Below are positions 38,901-48,179 of a stretch of DNA of 64,000 bases, piece by piece. The position numbers were made by a program, and so were the translations under genes. The number at the start of each line of letters is the position of its first letter. Position 1 is the stretch's first letter. Source of the DNA: Amyelois transitella (taxonomy: Eukaryota; Arthropoda; Insecta; Lepidoptera; Pyralidae); the NCBI RefSeq assembly GCF_032362555.1, contig NC_083512.1:9164001-9228000 (forward strand), given 5' to 3'. The notes beneath the pieces were generated by a model. The model was given only the letters and a program-made list of their open reading frames with translations, had not been told where the DNA came from and searched no databases.

Positions 38901-41900
38901 AGTTCAATGTTAGAGTGCAGCTTGCATTGGCACGTGTCTCTTTTTGATGAAGGTTGAATTATCCAGAATGGTCTATATTTGCAGAATACTGAATAATGTA
39001 TATGGCCCCATTTCTTACAAAACTTCACATGTAAATTTTTCATATTATCGGTTAAATATCTTTTTTGTCTTTTTAATGCACCTTTTTTAATAAATTCGTT
39101 TTTTCCTGGCGCCATTTGACTGTTTTCATCTTCTTGTAAAAAAAATTCAACCCTTTGTTTTAGTTTCGCAGTTTTATCATCTCGAATTTTTTCTTCAGTT
39201 AATTTCTTTCTCATAGCAAAACTAAAATTTGACAATATCCCATACTTTTTGAGCCTCGAATTATCAATTATATCTCCAGCAAAAGATCTTTTCTCTTTTT
39301 TCGGAAGGCTTTTATATTTTTCTGATACTCCTCGACAAACTGTTTCATTAAACAGAAGCTTCTTTTTCACTTCTTGTACCTTCTCATTATTTATGTCTTT
39401 TATGACTTCATCTACTTTCTTTTCTATGCTATCTTGAATCTTATCTTTTTGTAACTTCCGCTCCATAAATAGATGTCTTCTTAAAATCGCTTTCTCTTTT
39501 TGTAGTTTCTCAATCTCATTCTGTAAAATTGTTATTGTTTTTTTAGATCTGTATCGCAGTTTCCTCATTGCGCGTGACTTCGGTGTACTTTGGCTTGATG
39601 TAGATTCTTCTTGTAACATAAGAGGGTCGCGTATTGTAGGATCTGGCATGTTTATAATTTCCTCAGTTTCACTACTGGGTGGAGAGTTGTCTATTAAAAT
39701 TCTTTGCAATTTTTTCTGCTCTTTCAGCTTATTTAAATATTTTTTGGAGTTTTTTCGCCATCTTCTCCTTTGCTCCCTCTTTTGTCGTTCTGTCATCTCT
39801 GTTATACATAGGACTTGTTTCTTTTCTTTTTTAACAAGGTATTTCCTCTTTTGTTTCTCCTTCTCTAATTTGTATTTTTCAGGATCAGCCTTGATTTCTG
39901 CGTATTTCAACTTCTTTCGCAATCTGTCTTTAGCTAATTTTTCTTCTTTAGTTGCCTTTTTCTTTGGCTTCGACATTGTTGCAGATGTATCTACAAAACA
40001 AAACTAAGCAAAATAACCGAAAATTTCACGAAACCTTCTTTATTAATTAGGTATTTACCTATTCCGTGCGTTCAATAATTTTTCAGTTTATTGCGAACAG
40101 ACAGAAAGGCAGACAGAAAGAAAGAAGCAGCAGGGAAATATTATTTACTAATAAGTACTTAGGTAGGTTACAAAATGCACAGATTTAATTTAAAGTTAGT
40201 TCAATTATAGTGACATATAGGTACTTACACAAGTTACAATTCGATATAATCAAAATAATAGAAAAAAAATAACAAAGAAACATAGGTACATATTCATTTT
40301 ATATTAAAAAAATCATTACCCTCCAAAGTGATTCATTCCCCTCCGTTAAAAAATTGGAGGGAATGGAAGGGAATGCTACGGAAAGGAATGAAGTTTGAGC
40401 AGATTTCCTGAATTTACTCATGAATTAATAGAGGCTAGATATTCATAATTAATTGATAACTATACCCTACAGTATGCTAATACCTAAAGTTGAAATTTTT
40501 TTTTTACGTTATAAACTAACATACAAAAACTATGGAAGGTAATGTTGACTTACTCGTGACAAACGCTGTTTTCAGAAATTAAATCGTAAAAATATTTTGT
40601 CTGGGCAGCGTGCGACCTCTCCTGACGACTTGTATCGACGGACTGAGGTGCGCGGGAGCGTCTTTGTTTGGCAAGAAATAGATAGTGTTGTACGTGCATA
40701 AAAATTTGAATGTTAAATTTTTGTGGAACGGAATGAAGTTTTTGGATTGACAAAACTTTGAAGACAATTCTTTCTATGTTAAACACTTATAAAAAAATAC
40801 TGAATTGCAGGTTTATAATAGTCAGTGAATACATTAGTATATAAGAAAAAAAAATATGTACTTTTCTCCTAGGAAAGTCAACAAAAGTGTGTCACAACGT
40901 TCTGAGGGACCATTTGAACAAGGAGAGGAATGAAAAAAGGACATGTTTTTGTTCTAAACTTTTTTTTGTTATGAGGTTTAAACCTGATATAGATGATGGA
41001 CATTTAAGATAAAAGTACGTCCTACCATATTCAGTAAAAAAAATACGGTATATTACAATATTTATAACGACTTTTGACATGGAATGGCGATTAGGACGAA
41101 ACGGAAGAACCACTCTTAAGCATACAGACAGACTAAAATAGCGACTTTGTTTTATACTATGTAGTGATTATGTACGCCTCAATGAGCTATCTATTATTTT
41201 ATCATCTGAACTGCCACCTTGGATCACAATTATCAAGAATAGTAATCTATGAATTTTCATCCACCCTCCCCTCTCTTTTTATTAATCTTTTTTCAGACAT
41301 GAGATTTTAAAATGAAGCAATTCATGGCAATTACAAAAACTTACTTCGTGTATCCCAGCTTCAGTGCCTTGTCCAGGGCTTCACTGGAACGCCTGCCAGA
41401 TTGACAGTAAAATATAAGCTCATCTGATGCAGATGGCTTTCTCCTTTTATATTGTCTCTGGAACTCATCATTTGACATAGTGGTCAGAACATCCTGCATA
41501 GAACTCACTGAAAATTGTAGAATAAGTAGCTATTTAATTTTTAATTTATTATAAAAAAAAGCTTACAAGTGATAAAATGTAGCCTCTGTTCAACAAGTCC
41601 TTTAAATGATTTTACTCACACGGAATATTAATGCTGGATGGTATCTTTCCAGTATTGTTGACTTCATCAGGATTACGAACATCAATGATCAACTTCTCAG
41701 GCCGATTGATAACCTTCAACATATCTTCGTAACTCAAAACATGCTTTGGGTCAACCATTATGTCCTTCCTTGATTTGTCTGAGGCACTTCTGGCACAAAT
41801 GAATGCTGGTTTTTCTAATAACTAGAATGTCAATAATGATGACATTCTCAATAAATTGAAAAAACACAATAAGCCATTAATCAAGCAAAAGCTGAGGAAC

Positions 41901-42113
41901 CTATTATGTGAAGGAATTATGATGTAGGGTGAATACCAAGATGTACCTACATTCGAATAGCGACGACCGAAAATAATTAGCAAATAAAATGAAACAAACT
42001 AAAATACTTCGGCGCAAGTCAGGAAAACGGCGGCTCGTGGATGCTAATCGTGCCATCATTAACGCAACGGACAAACGTGTAGACAACATTGTTATACGAT
42101 TTATTAACGTCAT
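35956..42113 (-). CDS. Single-domain rhodanese, gene B, with a transposon-filled last intron
   Basis: Exons (minus): 42113-42008, 41814-41620, 41507-41345 and 36007-35956, in phase, 171 residues. The N-terminus (MTLINRITMLSTRLSVALM) is basic and hydroxylated, as in mitochondrial presequences. The domain shows LIIDVRNPDEVNNTGKIPSS, the loop FYCQSGRRSSEALDKAL with the active cysteine, and the end KTYLGSWNDWSSKHQ. The last exon is separated from exon 3 by a 5.3-kb intron that contains a Helitron split by a 4.9-kb transposon. Without the insertions the intron would be about 200 bp. Its last two exons equal those of gene A in length (163 and 52 nt), so the two are tail-to-tail paralogues. Confidence 0.85.
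36191..41115 (-). mobile_element. 4.9-kb transposon with TTAA target duplication, apparently whole
   Basis: Borders are exact because an empty site exists in the related repeat at 56.8 kb (TTTAAGCATACAG). TTAA flanks both sides (36187-36190 and 41116-41119). The inverted repeats are 22 bp with one mismatch; the first 18 are GAGTGRTTCTTCCGTTTC. It is 4,925 bp and carries one long open gene on the minus strand with about 1.1 kb of non-coding DNA before it and 0.9 kb after. Both non-coding flanks hold repeats of GGAAGGTAATG-like motifs. TTAA is used by piggyBac, Kolobok and Sola3 elements. The protein is not canonical piggyBac. It looks intact and probably recent. Confidence 0.9.
37079..39976 (-). 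CDS. 965-residue transposase-like protein of the TTAA element
   Basis: A single uninterrupted frame. Residues 1-95 are very basic with charged helices (KEEKLAKDRLRKKLKYAE). Residues about 150-205 form a coiled coil. The middle has Cys/His pairs (CQCKLH, CLERKCKICKNK) that could bind zinc. The candidate catalytic core is CHIDFSENYLLKYNEEIQSF (D494), FLSDSPASQYRNRYIFYMMS (D581) and AGHGKGAPDGIGAVVKR (D624), followed by an acidic C-terminus. Being the only gene in an element with clean ends, it is most likely the transposase. I know this HGKGxxDGxGGxxKR type from uncharacterised invertebrate proteins, but not its superfamily name; a Sola-type assignment is a guess. An upstream short exon is possible because the ATG is preceded by an acceptor-like TTGCAG. 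Confidence 0.8.
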   Translation of the reverse strand: MSKPKKKATKEEKLAKDRLRKKLKYAEIKADPEKYKLEKEKQKRKYLVKKEKKQVLCITEMTERQKREQRRRWRKNSKKYLNKLKEQKKLQRILIDNSPPSSETEEIINMPDPTIRDPLMLQEESTSSQSTPKSRAMRKLRYRSKKTITILQNEIEKLQKEKAILRRHLFMERKLQKDKIQDSIEKKVDEVIKDINNEKVQEVKKKLLFNETVCRGVSEKYKSLPKKEKRSFAGDIIDNSRLKKYGILSNFSFAMRKKLTEEKIRDDKTAKLKQRVEFFLQEDENSQMAPGKNEFIKKGALKRQKRYLTDNMKNLHVKFCKKWGHIHYSVFCKYRPFWIIQPSSKRDTCQCKLHSNIELIIKSLKKANIITENSSSEVLNNLCCSVYERNCLERKCKICKNKVTTYQEFDNRKTIVYHEWIFEKHDYVGKDGKKKIKRVTLKKKKEDLPRNVIMKFETLLAVFFKHVLNITMQYSAIKNLQRNLSPSEVICHIDFSENYLLKYNEEIQSFHFGGSRQQISLHTGVLYFYDHETKEVIHKSFCTISENIKHDASAIWAHLQPVLNMAQELVPSLTELHFLSDSPASQYRNRYIFYMMSKLKQQIPTLKLISWNYQEAGHGKGAPDGIGAVVKRTADNYVRFGGDVATFEDFVQIVQQNVQHVEIIIIPVEEISKRQFPKDIPAFKGTNKVHQALWTSSLPFDISLRSLSCFTSRDSYVPCKHGKHLGVLAVGLFKKNTTAMPSSTSNEDDVLMKPTDTDETGSIPDSLQNLIHIDSPTIFNNIGDLRQFDSMELLNSDIIVEGSPKIKILSNIAVNYQSFKMPSRNSPGFRSIDQTEFEKFIHQRSKLQDFEDDIDSIRIDSNVSPPQVPSNITELADSSYVALNKENIEEIELKYNIDDWVVVKYKIKKNSNYYIGKILNRMQSSLEYKIIFLRKGQGKSKKFGWPMMTLYPNHEFCNVWMSRKN

Positions 42114-42655
42114 GCAATAATTACTTAAGTTACCAAGTTCTATGGTTATAAAATCTTTTTTATTTTTCTGGTACCTAAAATAAGTGCATTTGTACGTGTG
42201 ACGTGCGTGATGTAAAACAAAAAACTTTTGTTTTATGTAATAAATTATTGTAACGTAAACAAAACTCATACGATATAAGCTATGCTAATATTCTTATCTT
42301 TGAGCTACGCCACACTCAAAATCTTTCCAACAAAATTTTATTTTGGAAAAATAAAAGTAACAGCCAACAGGCCAAACAAAACACTATGGATAGGGTAGTA
42401 GCAAAAAGTAAATAGAGATACTATTATGTAGTAGTAGTAGATAGGTACTAAATAGGAACATTTAAAATACATTACTTCAAGACAATGATGTAAGGTACAT
42501 ACCTATTTATTGTTTATATATTATATTACCTGGTATTTTTAACCCCCAACGGAAAAAGAGTGACGTGTCTGTGACATCATAGCTCACAAACGGATAAAGC
42601 GATTTCAATTTAATTTATTTTGCATTAAAGGTCATTTACGTGCGAGTTTTCTTCG
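42114..42655. other. Upstream region of rhodanese-B
   Basis: AT-rich, expected to hold the promoter. The segment after about 42540 (AACCCCCAACGGAAAAAGAG) looks like a dispersed repeat that continues beyond the SINE-like insert (AAAATCGGTTGAGCCGTTTT at 42930), so the SINE landed in an older repeat. Confidence 0.45.
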
Positions 42656-42917
42656 ACATACATACATACGTCACGTCACGTCTATATCCCTTACGGGGTA
42701 GACAGAGTCAACAGTCTTGATAAGACTGAATGGCCACGTTCAGCTATTTGGCTTAATGATAGAATTGAGATTCAAATAGTGATAGGTTGCTAGCCCATCG
42801 CCTAAAAAAGAATCCCAAGTTTGTAAGCCTATCCCTTAGTCGCCTTTTACGACATCCATGGGAAAGAGATGGAGTGGTCCTATTTTTTTTGTATTGGTGC
42901 CGGGAACCACACGGCAT
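42656..42917 (-). repeat. SINE-like repeat, full length
   Basis: Minus-strand copy from the (TACA)n tail at 42656 through CCTTACGGGGTAGACAGAGT to GTGCCGGGAACCACACGGC. About 262 bp, same family as the copies at 25.9 and 33.3 kb and little diverged. Confidence 0.75.
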
Positions 42918-43602
42918 TTCTTAGATCAAAATCGGTTGAGCCGTTTTAAAGTTGTGGGAGTGAGTGGAGAAAGTAGTGCAGGAAGACCAAATGTCGGCGA
43001 ATATACTTGAGTAAAAGCGCATTGATAGATAATATATGATTAAAGTCGAGATGATCGAGTCTCGGGTTTTTTTTTAATTTATTTTATTGGTAGGTACTTT
43101 TAAATTTACCAAGGCGAACAATATCTCACTTATGCCTATGCAACTGCAACAGAATGCAACAAAAATGGTCATTGTCCCAATGGAGGACGAATCTCTATTT
43201 AGTTTGTGGACGAATGTATACAATGAAAAGTTATACATTTTTGTAACCATAGAAGATTGTAACGTACATACCAAGACTTACCAAGTACTTATTCATACAG
43301 GCGTACATCACTAGATCTACATATTAATATTTGTGGGTGTAGATTAGATTGAGCGAACCATAAAAGTACAAACAGATAATATAACCTAAGAGAAAGATAC
43401 TGTAAAGCACATAGTATTAGTATAAATTAATAATGTTCAAGTGTACTGTAAAGTTACAATTAAAGTTTTATATATGATTAGTCAACGTTCGTGAATCGTC
43501 CTATTCGATATTCAGACTCGTCGACAGTAAGACTGATCAAGTCCGGTCTTGCAATCGGATTTCAGAGTCTAACTGATAACACACTATTCGTTTTAAGACT
43601 AA
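42918..43602. other. Intergenic DNA left of the Harbinger element
   Basis: Contains a 75-codon frame at 43087-43314 without a recognisable domain. Sequence near 43480-43600 may be part of an older repeat into which the Harbinger element inserted, but I cannot classify it. Confidence 0.4.
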
Positions 43603-43912
43603 GGCTGCAGTTAGACGACGCGAAAAAATTCTTGCGGCCGCCGCGCGGCGACCGCGCGGTGGCCGCGTACTAACTGTTCAGTTATAGCAAATTTATGTTT
43701 TATTATCTAGGACGTAAAGTTGAAATTAATTTTGAGTAACTAACTGCGCGGTGACCGCGCGGCGTTCGCTCCTCGATCACACGGCGGCCGCGCGGCCGTC
43801 TCGCTCGAATCACTCGAATGTTCTCGATGTACGCCCCGCGCCGGCGTCCCCGCATTCTCCTTTCATTGGACTTGCGTAGACATCGTGACGCGCGGACATC
43901 GTGATTTCGAAG

Positions 43913-45954
43913 ATGGATGAACTGAGTATCAATCCTGAGACATTGATATCTTTAGTGGAAGAAAGAAATATCCTTTGGGATAAAACAAGCGAATCCTATA
44001 AGGATAAACGTCAAACACTAAAAGCCTGGCATGACCTATGTTCAATTATAAAAGAAGATTTCAATGACCTTCCAATTGGGGAAAAAAACACATACGGTAA
44101 GTTTTCCATCTTTTATTTGGTAATTAAAAAATTGTGAACATTCATCATCATCATAAATCGCAAAAAAATATTATTTGAGTTAAGTTTAAAATTGTTTTTT
44201 AACTGTGATATTCTTGCAATAAACGAGTGATTTGATAATTTTGAGTATCTATATATATTTGTTTTGCCATGGTACACTGCCCTGAGGAGAAACAAAATAT
44301 TCAGCAAAATTTTGACGAACATTGTCTGCTATTAAAGGATCTGCATATTCTGATCGTGACAGTGTCTGTAGTTCAAAGCCTGAATCGACAATTAAATTAC
44401 CTATGCCCTGTTCTTTATGTATGAAGTTTTGTAATAAACAACAGGTTTTTACAATGTCGACTGTGAGCTCCAAAGATACATTTGAAGGCCGATGGAGGAT
44501 CCTCCATTTATTGGCCATTATGCCGAAAGCGCATTCCACATAACGTCTTGCTCTAGTAAGACGATAATTAAATATTGACATTGTTTCATTGAGTTCTCGA
44601 CCACTAAATGGTCTCAGTACATTTTTGTGCAACGCGAATGCTTCATCCGCGACAAATACGTACGGTAATTGAAAATTAGTCTCTGGAATCAGAGCAGGCT
44701 GTGGTAAGTTAAGTGTATTGTTCAGCAGTCTCTTCCAAAAGACAGTTTCTTTAAAAACACTTGAATCGCAGTCCTTGCCATATGCACCAATATCTACAAA
44801 TATAAAATTATAATTGGTGTCAACGACTGCCATTAATACAATAGAAAAAAAGTGTTTGTAATTTAAGAACATTGATCCAGATTTTGTAGGTTTAATTATT
44901 CTGATATGCTTCCCATCCACAGCACCTAGGCAGTGGGGAAAATTTGCAATAACAGCAAAGTCTTCAGCAATATTCAGCCATTCATTTTCTGATGGTATTT
45001 TCATATATATGTTTACTAGTTCTGACCATATACAGTTACACACTTCTTTAATGATAAACGATAATGTTGTTTTTCCAATTCTAAATGCGTATCTTAAATC
45101 GGCAAACGTGTGACCTGTTGCCAAGTACCTGTAAATATATAAAATGATATTAAGGAACTTATTTCAAGCAATTAATTATACTAATAGTATTAATATTAAT
45201 TAACATGTTTCCTGATAATGAAACATAAAGAGGAATCATGCGAATTAAAAATAACTATATTTTTTAATGTGAATATTATTTTTAAATTCCAGGTAAAAAA
45301 GTTATTCAGAAATGGAAAAATATGCGAGATGGGTGGATGAAATGCGAAAAGAAAATGAGGGAAAACAAATCTGGATCTGCAACAAAAAAAGTTCATAAGT
45401 ACCCATACTATGATAATATGTTGTTTTTAAAGAAAATATACAACCCCCGCGAAACTAATTCAAATTTTAAGAATTCTGAGCCAGGAAAAAGTAAACCAAA
45501 TACGAAAAATAAAGAATTGAGTGATGTGGATGCAAAATTCATGAAGTTTATGGACTCTGTTGAAAAAGAAGAAGACAGTCGTATGATGTCGTTCTTTAAA
45601 GGAATTTTACCAACTGTTGAACAATTCAATGATGAAGATACTGTTGAGTTTCAGTACCAGGTGATGTCTATTGTGAGAAATATAAAAGCTAAAAACCAAC
45701 AGCTCCAGAATGCTGGTTCGAAAAGGCCTTACTTTACTCCACCACCCGAGACTACGTATCGTCGAGAAGGCGAAAATGTATCATACGAAAGCACCTATCA
45801 GTATGGTTACACTACTGCTGCTGGATCTGGACGTCCGACAACACAACAATCATCTTATTCTGAAGAGTCCGAATCTACCGTAGGTGGAGAGCAATACAAT
45901 TTTGCCAGTCCATCCAATTCAAGTATCGACGATTTAGATTTTACAAATATATAG
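43913..45954 (+). CDS. MADF-domain accessory protein of the Harbinger element
   Basis: Exons 43913-44096 and 45293-45954 join in phase to 281 residues. Residues 10-95 form a MADF/Myb-SANT-like domain: LISLVEERNILWDKTSESYK, KAWHDLCSIIKEDFNDLPIG, VIQKWKNMRDGW and KYPYYDNMLFLKK. Residues about 140-190 contain a BESS-like helix pair (KFMKFMDSVEKEEDSRMMSF, FQYQVMSIVRNIKAK). The tail is Ser/Tyr/Gln-rich. In Harbinger elements such a protein helps the transposase enter the nucleus and bind the subterminal repeats. The transposase gene overlaps its intron on the other strand. Confidence 0.88.
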
Positions 45955-46351
45955 TCTGCCTTACAAATTTATATATATAATGATTAATAAATACCACTTG
46001 ACCAAGTAATTGTTATTATTTATTTACTTACCGCAATGTCACTGCTAATCTTTCTGTGGGGGTAATACTGTCCCGCATGTTAGTGTTCTGGTGCTTCAAT
46101 TTATCATGTATGAAGTTGAGTAGTTTATCAAATGTTTTAACATCCATTCGGAAATAATCTGCGAATTCTTTTTCATCTTCTCGCAATTGGTTGTATAGCG
46201 TATGAAATTCACCAAACTCTTCTCGCCGTGCTAAAATAGGATGAATCCAAAATTTTCTACAATTCTTTTTTTCTTTCTTTTTGCTTTGTCGGTACAAGTA
46301 ATATGCAATCATAATTTTATTCTTCTTAGTCAAATAGCTCATAACGAACAC
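44249..46351 (-). CDS. Harbinger transposase (DDE_Tnp_4 type)
   Basis: Exons 46351-46032 and 45128-44249 (minus) join in phase (TERLAVTLR|YLATGHTFADLRYAF) to about 399 residues. The start could be the next Met, two codons in. An N-terminal helical DNA-binding region contains YFRMDVKTFDKLLNFI. The catalytic motifs are HCLGAVDGKHIRI (first Asp), DIGAYGKDCDSSVF (second Asp) and RRYVECAFGIMANKWRI (Glu). These are the standard Harbinger/HARBI1 signatures and I see none missing. It cuts and pastes the element at TWA-like sites. The convergent MADF gene is its usual partner. Confidence 0.92.
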
Positions 46352-46504
46352 GTGTGAATTTTAAGAAAGACCAAGATCAACTGGAAATGGTTCGGGTTCG
46401 CAGTGGCGTGGCCACCAGGCCTGACCGCGCGGCCGCCGCGCGGTCACCATACTTTCGTCGCGCGGCCGACACGCTGTAACATTCCGCGTCATATAAACGC
46501 GCCC

Positions 46505-47390
46505 TAAGTAAGACAGTCTTGTCAAATAATAGCTGCTGAAGTACGATCTTTGACATATTGGTCCCCGCCTCCTTTGTACTAGTGTTGTCTTTAGCGATGG
46601 TCGACTAACACATATTAATTCTCATACCTATTAAATCGATGCATTAGGTTTTTCCATTCATTCACTAAACACAGCTTAATAACTCGGAGTTGTGATAAAA
46701 TGTGTATTTTTATCAACAATGTACTGTAATACGCCCAATAAAATTTTTTTTCTTCTATCTTAATATCACTATGTTAATTTAAGGTTAGCTATTGTATTTG
46801 CTTATTTTATTTTAAGCACCTATTGCAGTTAATAAAATAAACCAATTATTATGGCACAATATAAAAAGTAAGAAATGAGATTATTTTAAACGAAAAGTAT
46901 GAAATGATTAATAATAATTACTATATATTGCTATCTCGTATTTATCAATAATATGTCTATTAAATGTTTTCACTGATAATATACATAATATAACTTATTT
47001 TGTATTATTTGTTACTAAATAAATAAAGTACTTATATTTATAACTACATAAAAAATGCTTATAGAAAACCCTGTGATTGACTTTATTAAGATTTATATAC
47101 CAATTTTGTTCTATATAAATATAGACTACCTACCAACAATAAAATTATTTATAGTTCACAAGCTTAGTGCATCAAAAACAATAACGCGTCTTGTAACCGC
47201 TTTATAATTATTTTATATTTACAAAAATCTGACGTAAGAAACAAATTTTACTTCAAAATAACAACTTACATTTTAAATGAAATAAATTTGTAATTAAAGT
47301 GTAAATAGCTGTTAAAATTAACCTTTCATTCTGGTCTGGCAGCGAACCTGTGCTGTGCTGAGCTATACCTGCTGATTCTCTTTCCCAAAT
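46505..47390. other. AT-rich intergenic DNA
   Basis: No gene or clear repeat seen. Very AT-rich from about 46.7 to 47.3 kb. Confidence 0.5.
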
Positions 47391-47453
47391 CCATCATGCA
47401 TCATATTGGTCCCCAAGATGCACCATCTTGGGGACCAATATGATGCATGATGG
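47391..47453. repeat. Perfect 30-bp hairpin
   Basis: The left arm 47391-47420 (CCATCATGCATCATATTGGT then CCCCAAGATG) is followed by a 3-nt loop CAC. The right arm 47424-47453 is its exact reverse complement. No mismatch is present. No inverted-repeat transposon of this size is known to me, and neither arm continues further. Confidence 0.95.
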
Positions 47454-47940
47454 ACATATAAGATGTTAGTGGGGTCCTGGTTGAGATGGGGCGGGAGAAT
47501 TAACTTATTTAAATAAAAGCAGTTTTTAAAATGTCTGTAAGTTTGGTTGGAGGTCTTGGCCATCACTTAAATTTATTGTTTTAGCTTTAGCTTCGCTCTA
47601 CTGTTATTTTTATTAGTTAGGTGACGGATGACTTTAACTTCAGTAGGTATTATATTAAGGGTCTCGATTGCAGATATCAAGCATTTTATAAGCTCATGTT
47701 TCAGGTACTTTAATCTTTTACTGTACTGTTTATATACACCGCCTTTGTACTCTACTGTTTTTATTTGTAATGTACTCCTTTAGTGAACAATATAGTATTT
47801 ACTTACTTTTTCCGTTACATATGAATGCTTAATCCAACAAGAACTTCTTCGGTTTAATGTACTGAAATATTTTTTTTTGTTAATTAATGGATTTTCACTA
47901 ATGTACATGTTTATTACTTAGGTACTGCGTTTTAACCTAT
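47454..47940. other. Intergenic DNA
   Basis: No gene seen. It ends at a target duplication (TTTTAACCTAT, 47930-47940) of the LINE fragment that follows. Confidence 0.45.
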
Positions 47941-48023
47941 ATACATACATACATAAAATCACGGCTCTTTCCCGGAGGGATAGGCAGAGACTACCTCTTT
48001 CCACTTGCCACGATCTCTGCATA
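47941..48023 (-). repeat. Short LINE 3' tail with target duplication
   Basis: The minus strand reads GCAGAGATCGTGGCAAGTGG ... CGTGATTTTATGTATGTATG, the last 80 bp of the LINE family. The 11-bp TTTTAACCTAT flanks it at 47930-47940 and 48024-48034. Confidence 0.8.
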
Positions 48024-48179
48024 TTTTAACCTATATCTATACTAATATTATAAAGCTGAAGAGTTTGTTTGTTTGTTTGAACGTCTAATCTCAGGAACAA
48101 ATAGACCATTTATCGAGGAAGGCTTTAGGCTATATAACATCACGCTGCAGCTATTAGGAGCGAAGAAATAATGAAAAAT

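Larger units (their letters stand above)
36060..41167 (-). mobile_element. Non-autonomous Helitron-like element split by a transposon
   Basis: The two halves, 36060-36190 and 41116-41167, together match the uninterrupted copy at 56722-56907. On the minus strand it runs TCACTACATAGTATAAAACA ... GGGGCGGGTCGCTAG. The CTAG-T end suits a Helitron. The break falls exactly at a TTAA that is duplicated on both sides of the insert, which fixes the insert's borders. Confidence 0.8.
43603..46504. mobile_element. PIF/Harbinger transposon, two genes, apparently whole
   Basis: A 2,902-bp element flanked by the 3-bp target duplication TAA (43600-43602 and 46505-46507). Imperfect inverted ends begin GGCTGCAGTTAGACGACGCG on the left and GGGCGCGTTTATATGACGCG on the right (reverse complement). 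Immediately inside are GC-rich subterminal blocks built from GCGCGGTCACC-like words. It carries the standard Harbinger pair of convergent genes: a DDE transposase (minus) and a MADF-type DNA-binding partner (plus). Both frames are open, so it may be young or active. Confidence 0.9.

Noticed and set aside
43087-43314. 75-codon plus-strand frame
   Set aside because: No recognisable domain or partner exon; it lies in likely repeat-derived DNA.
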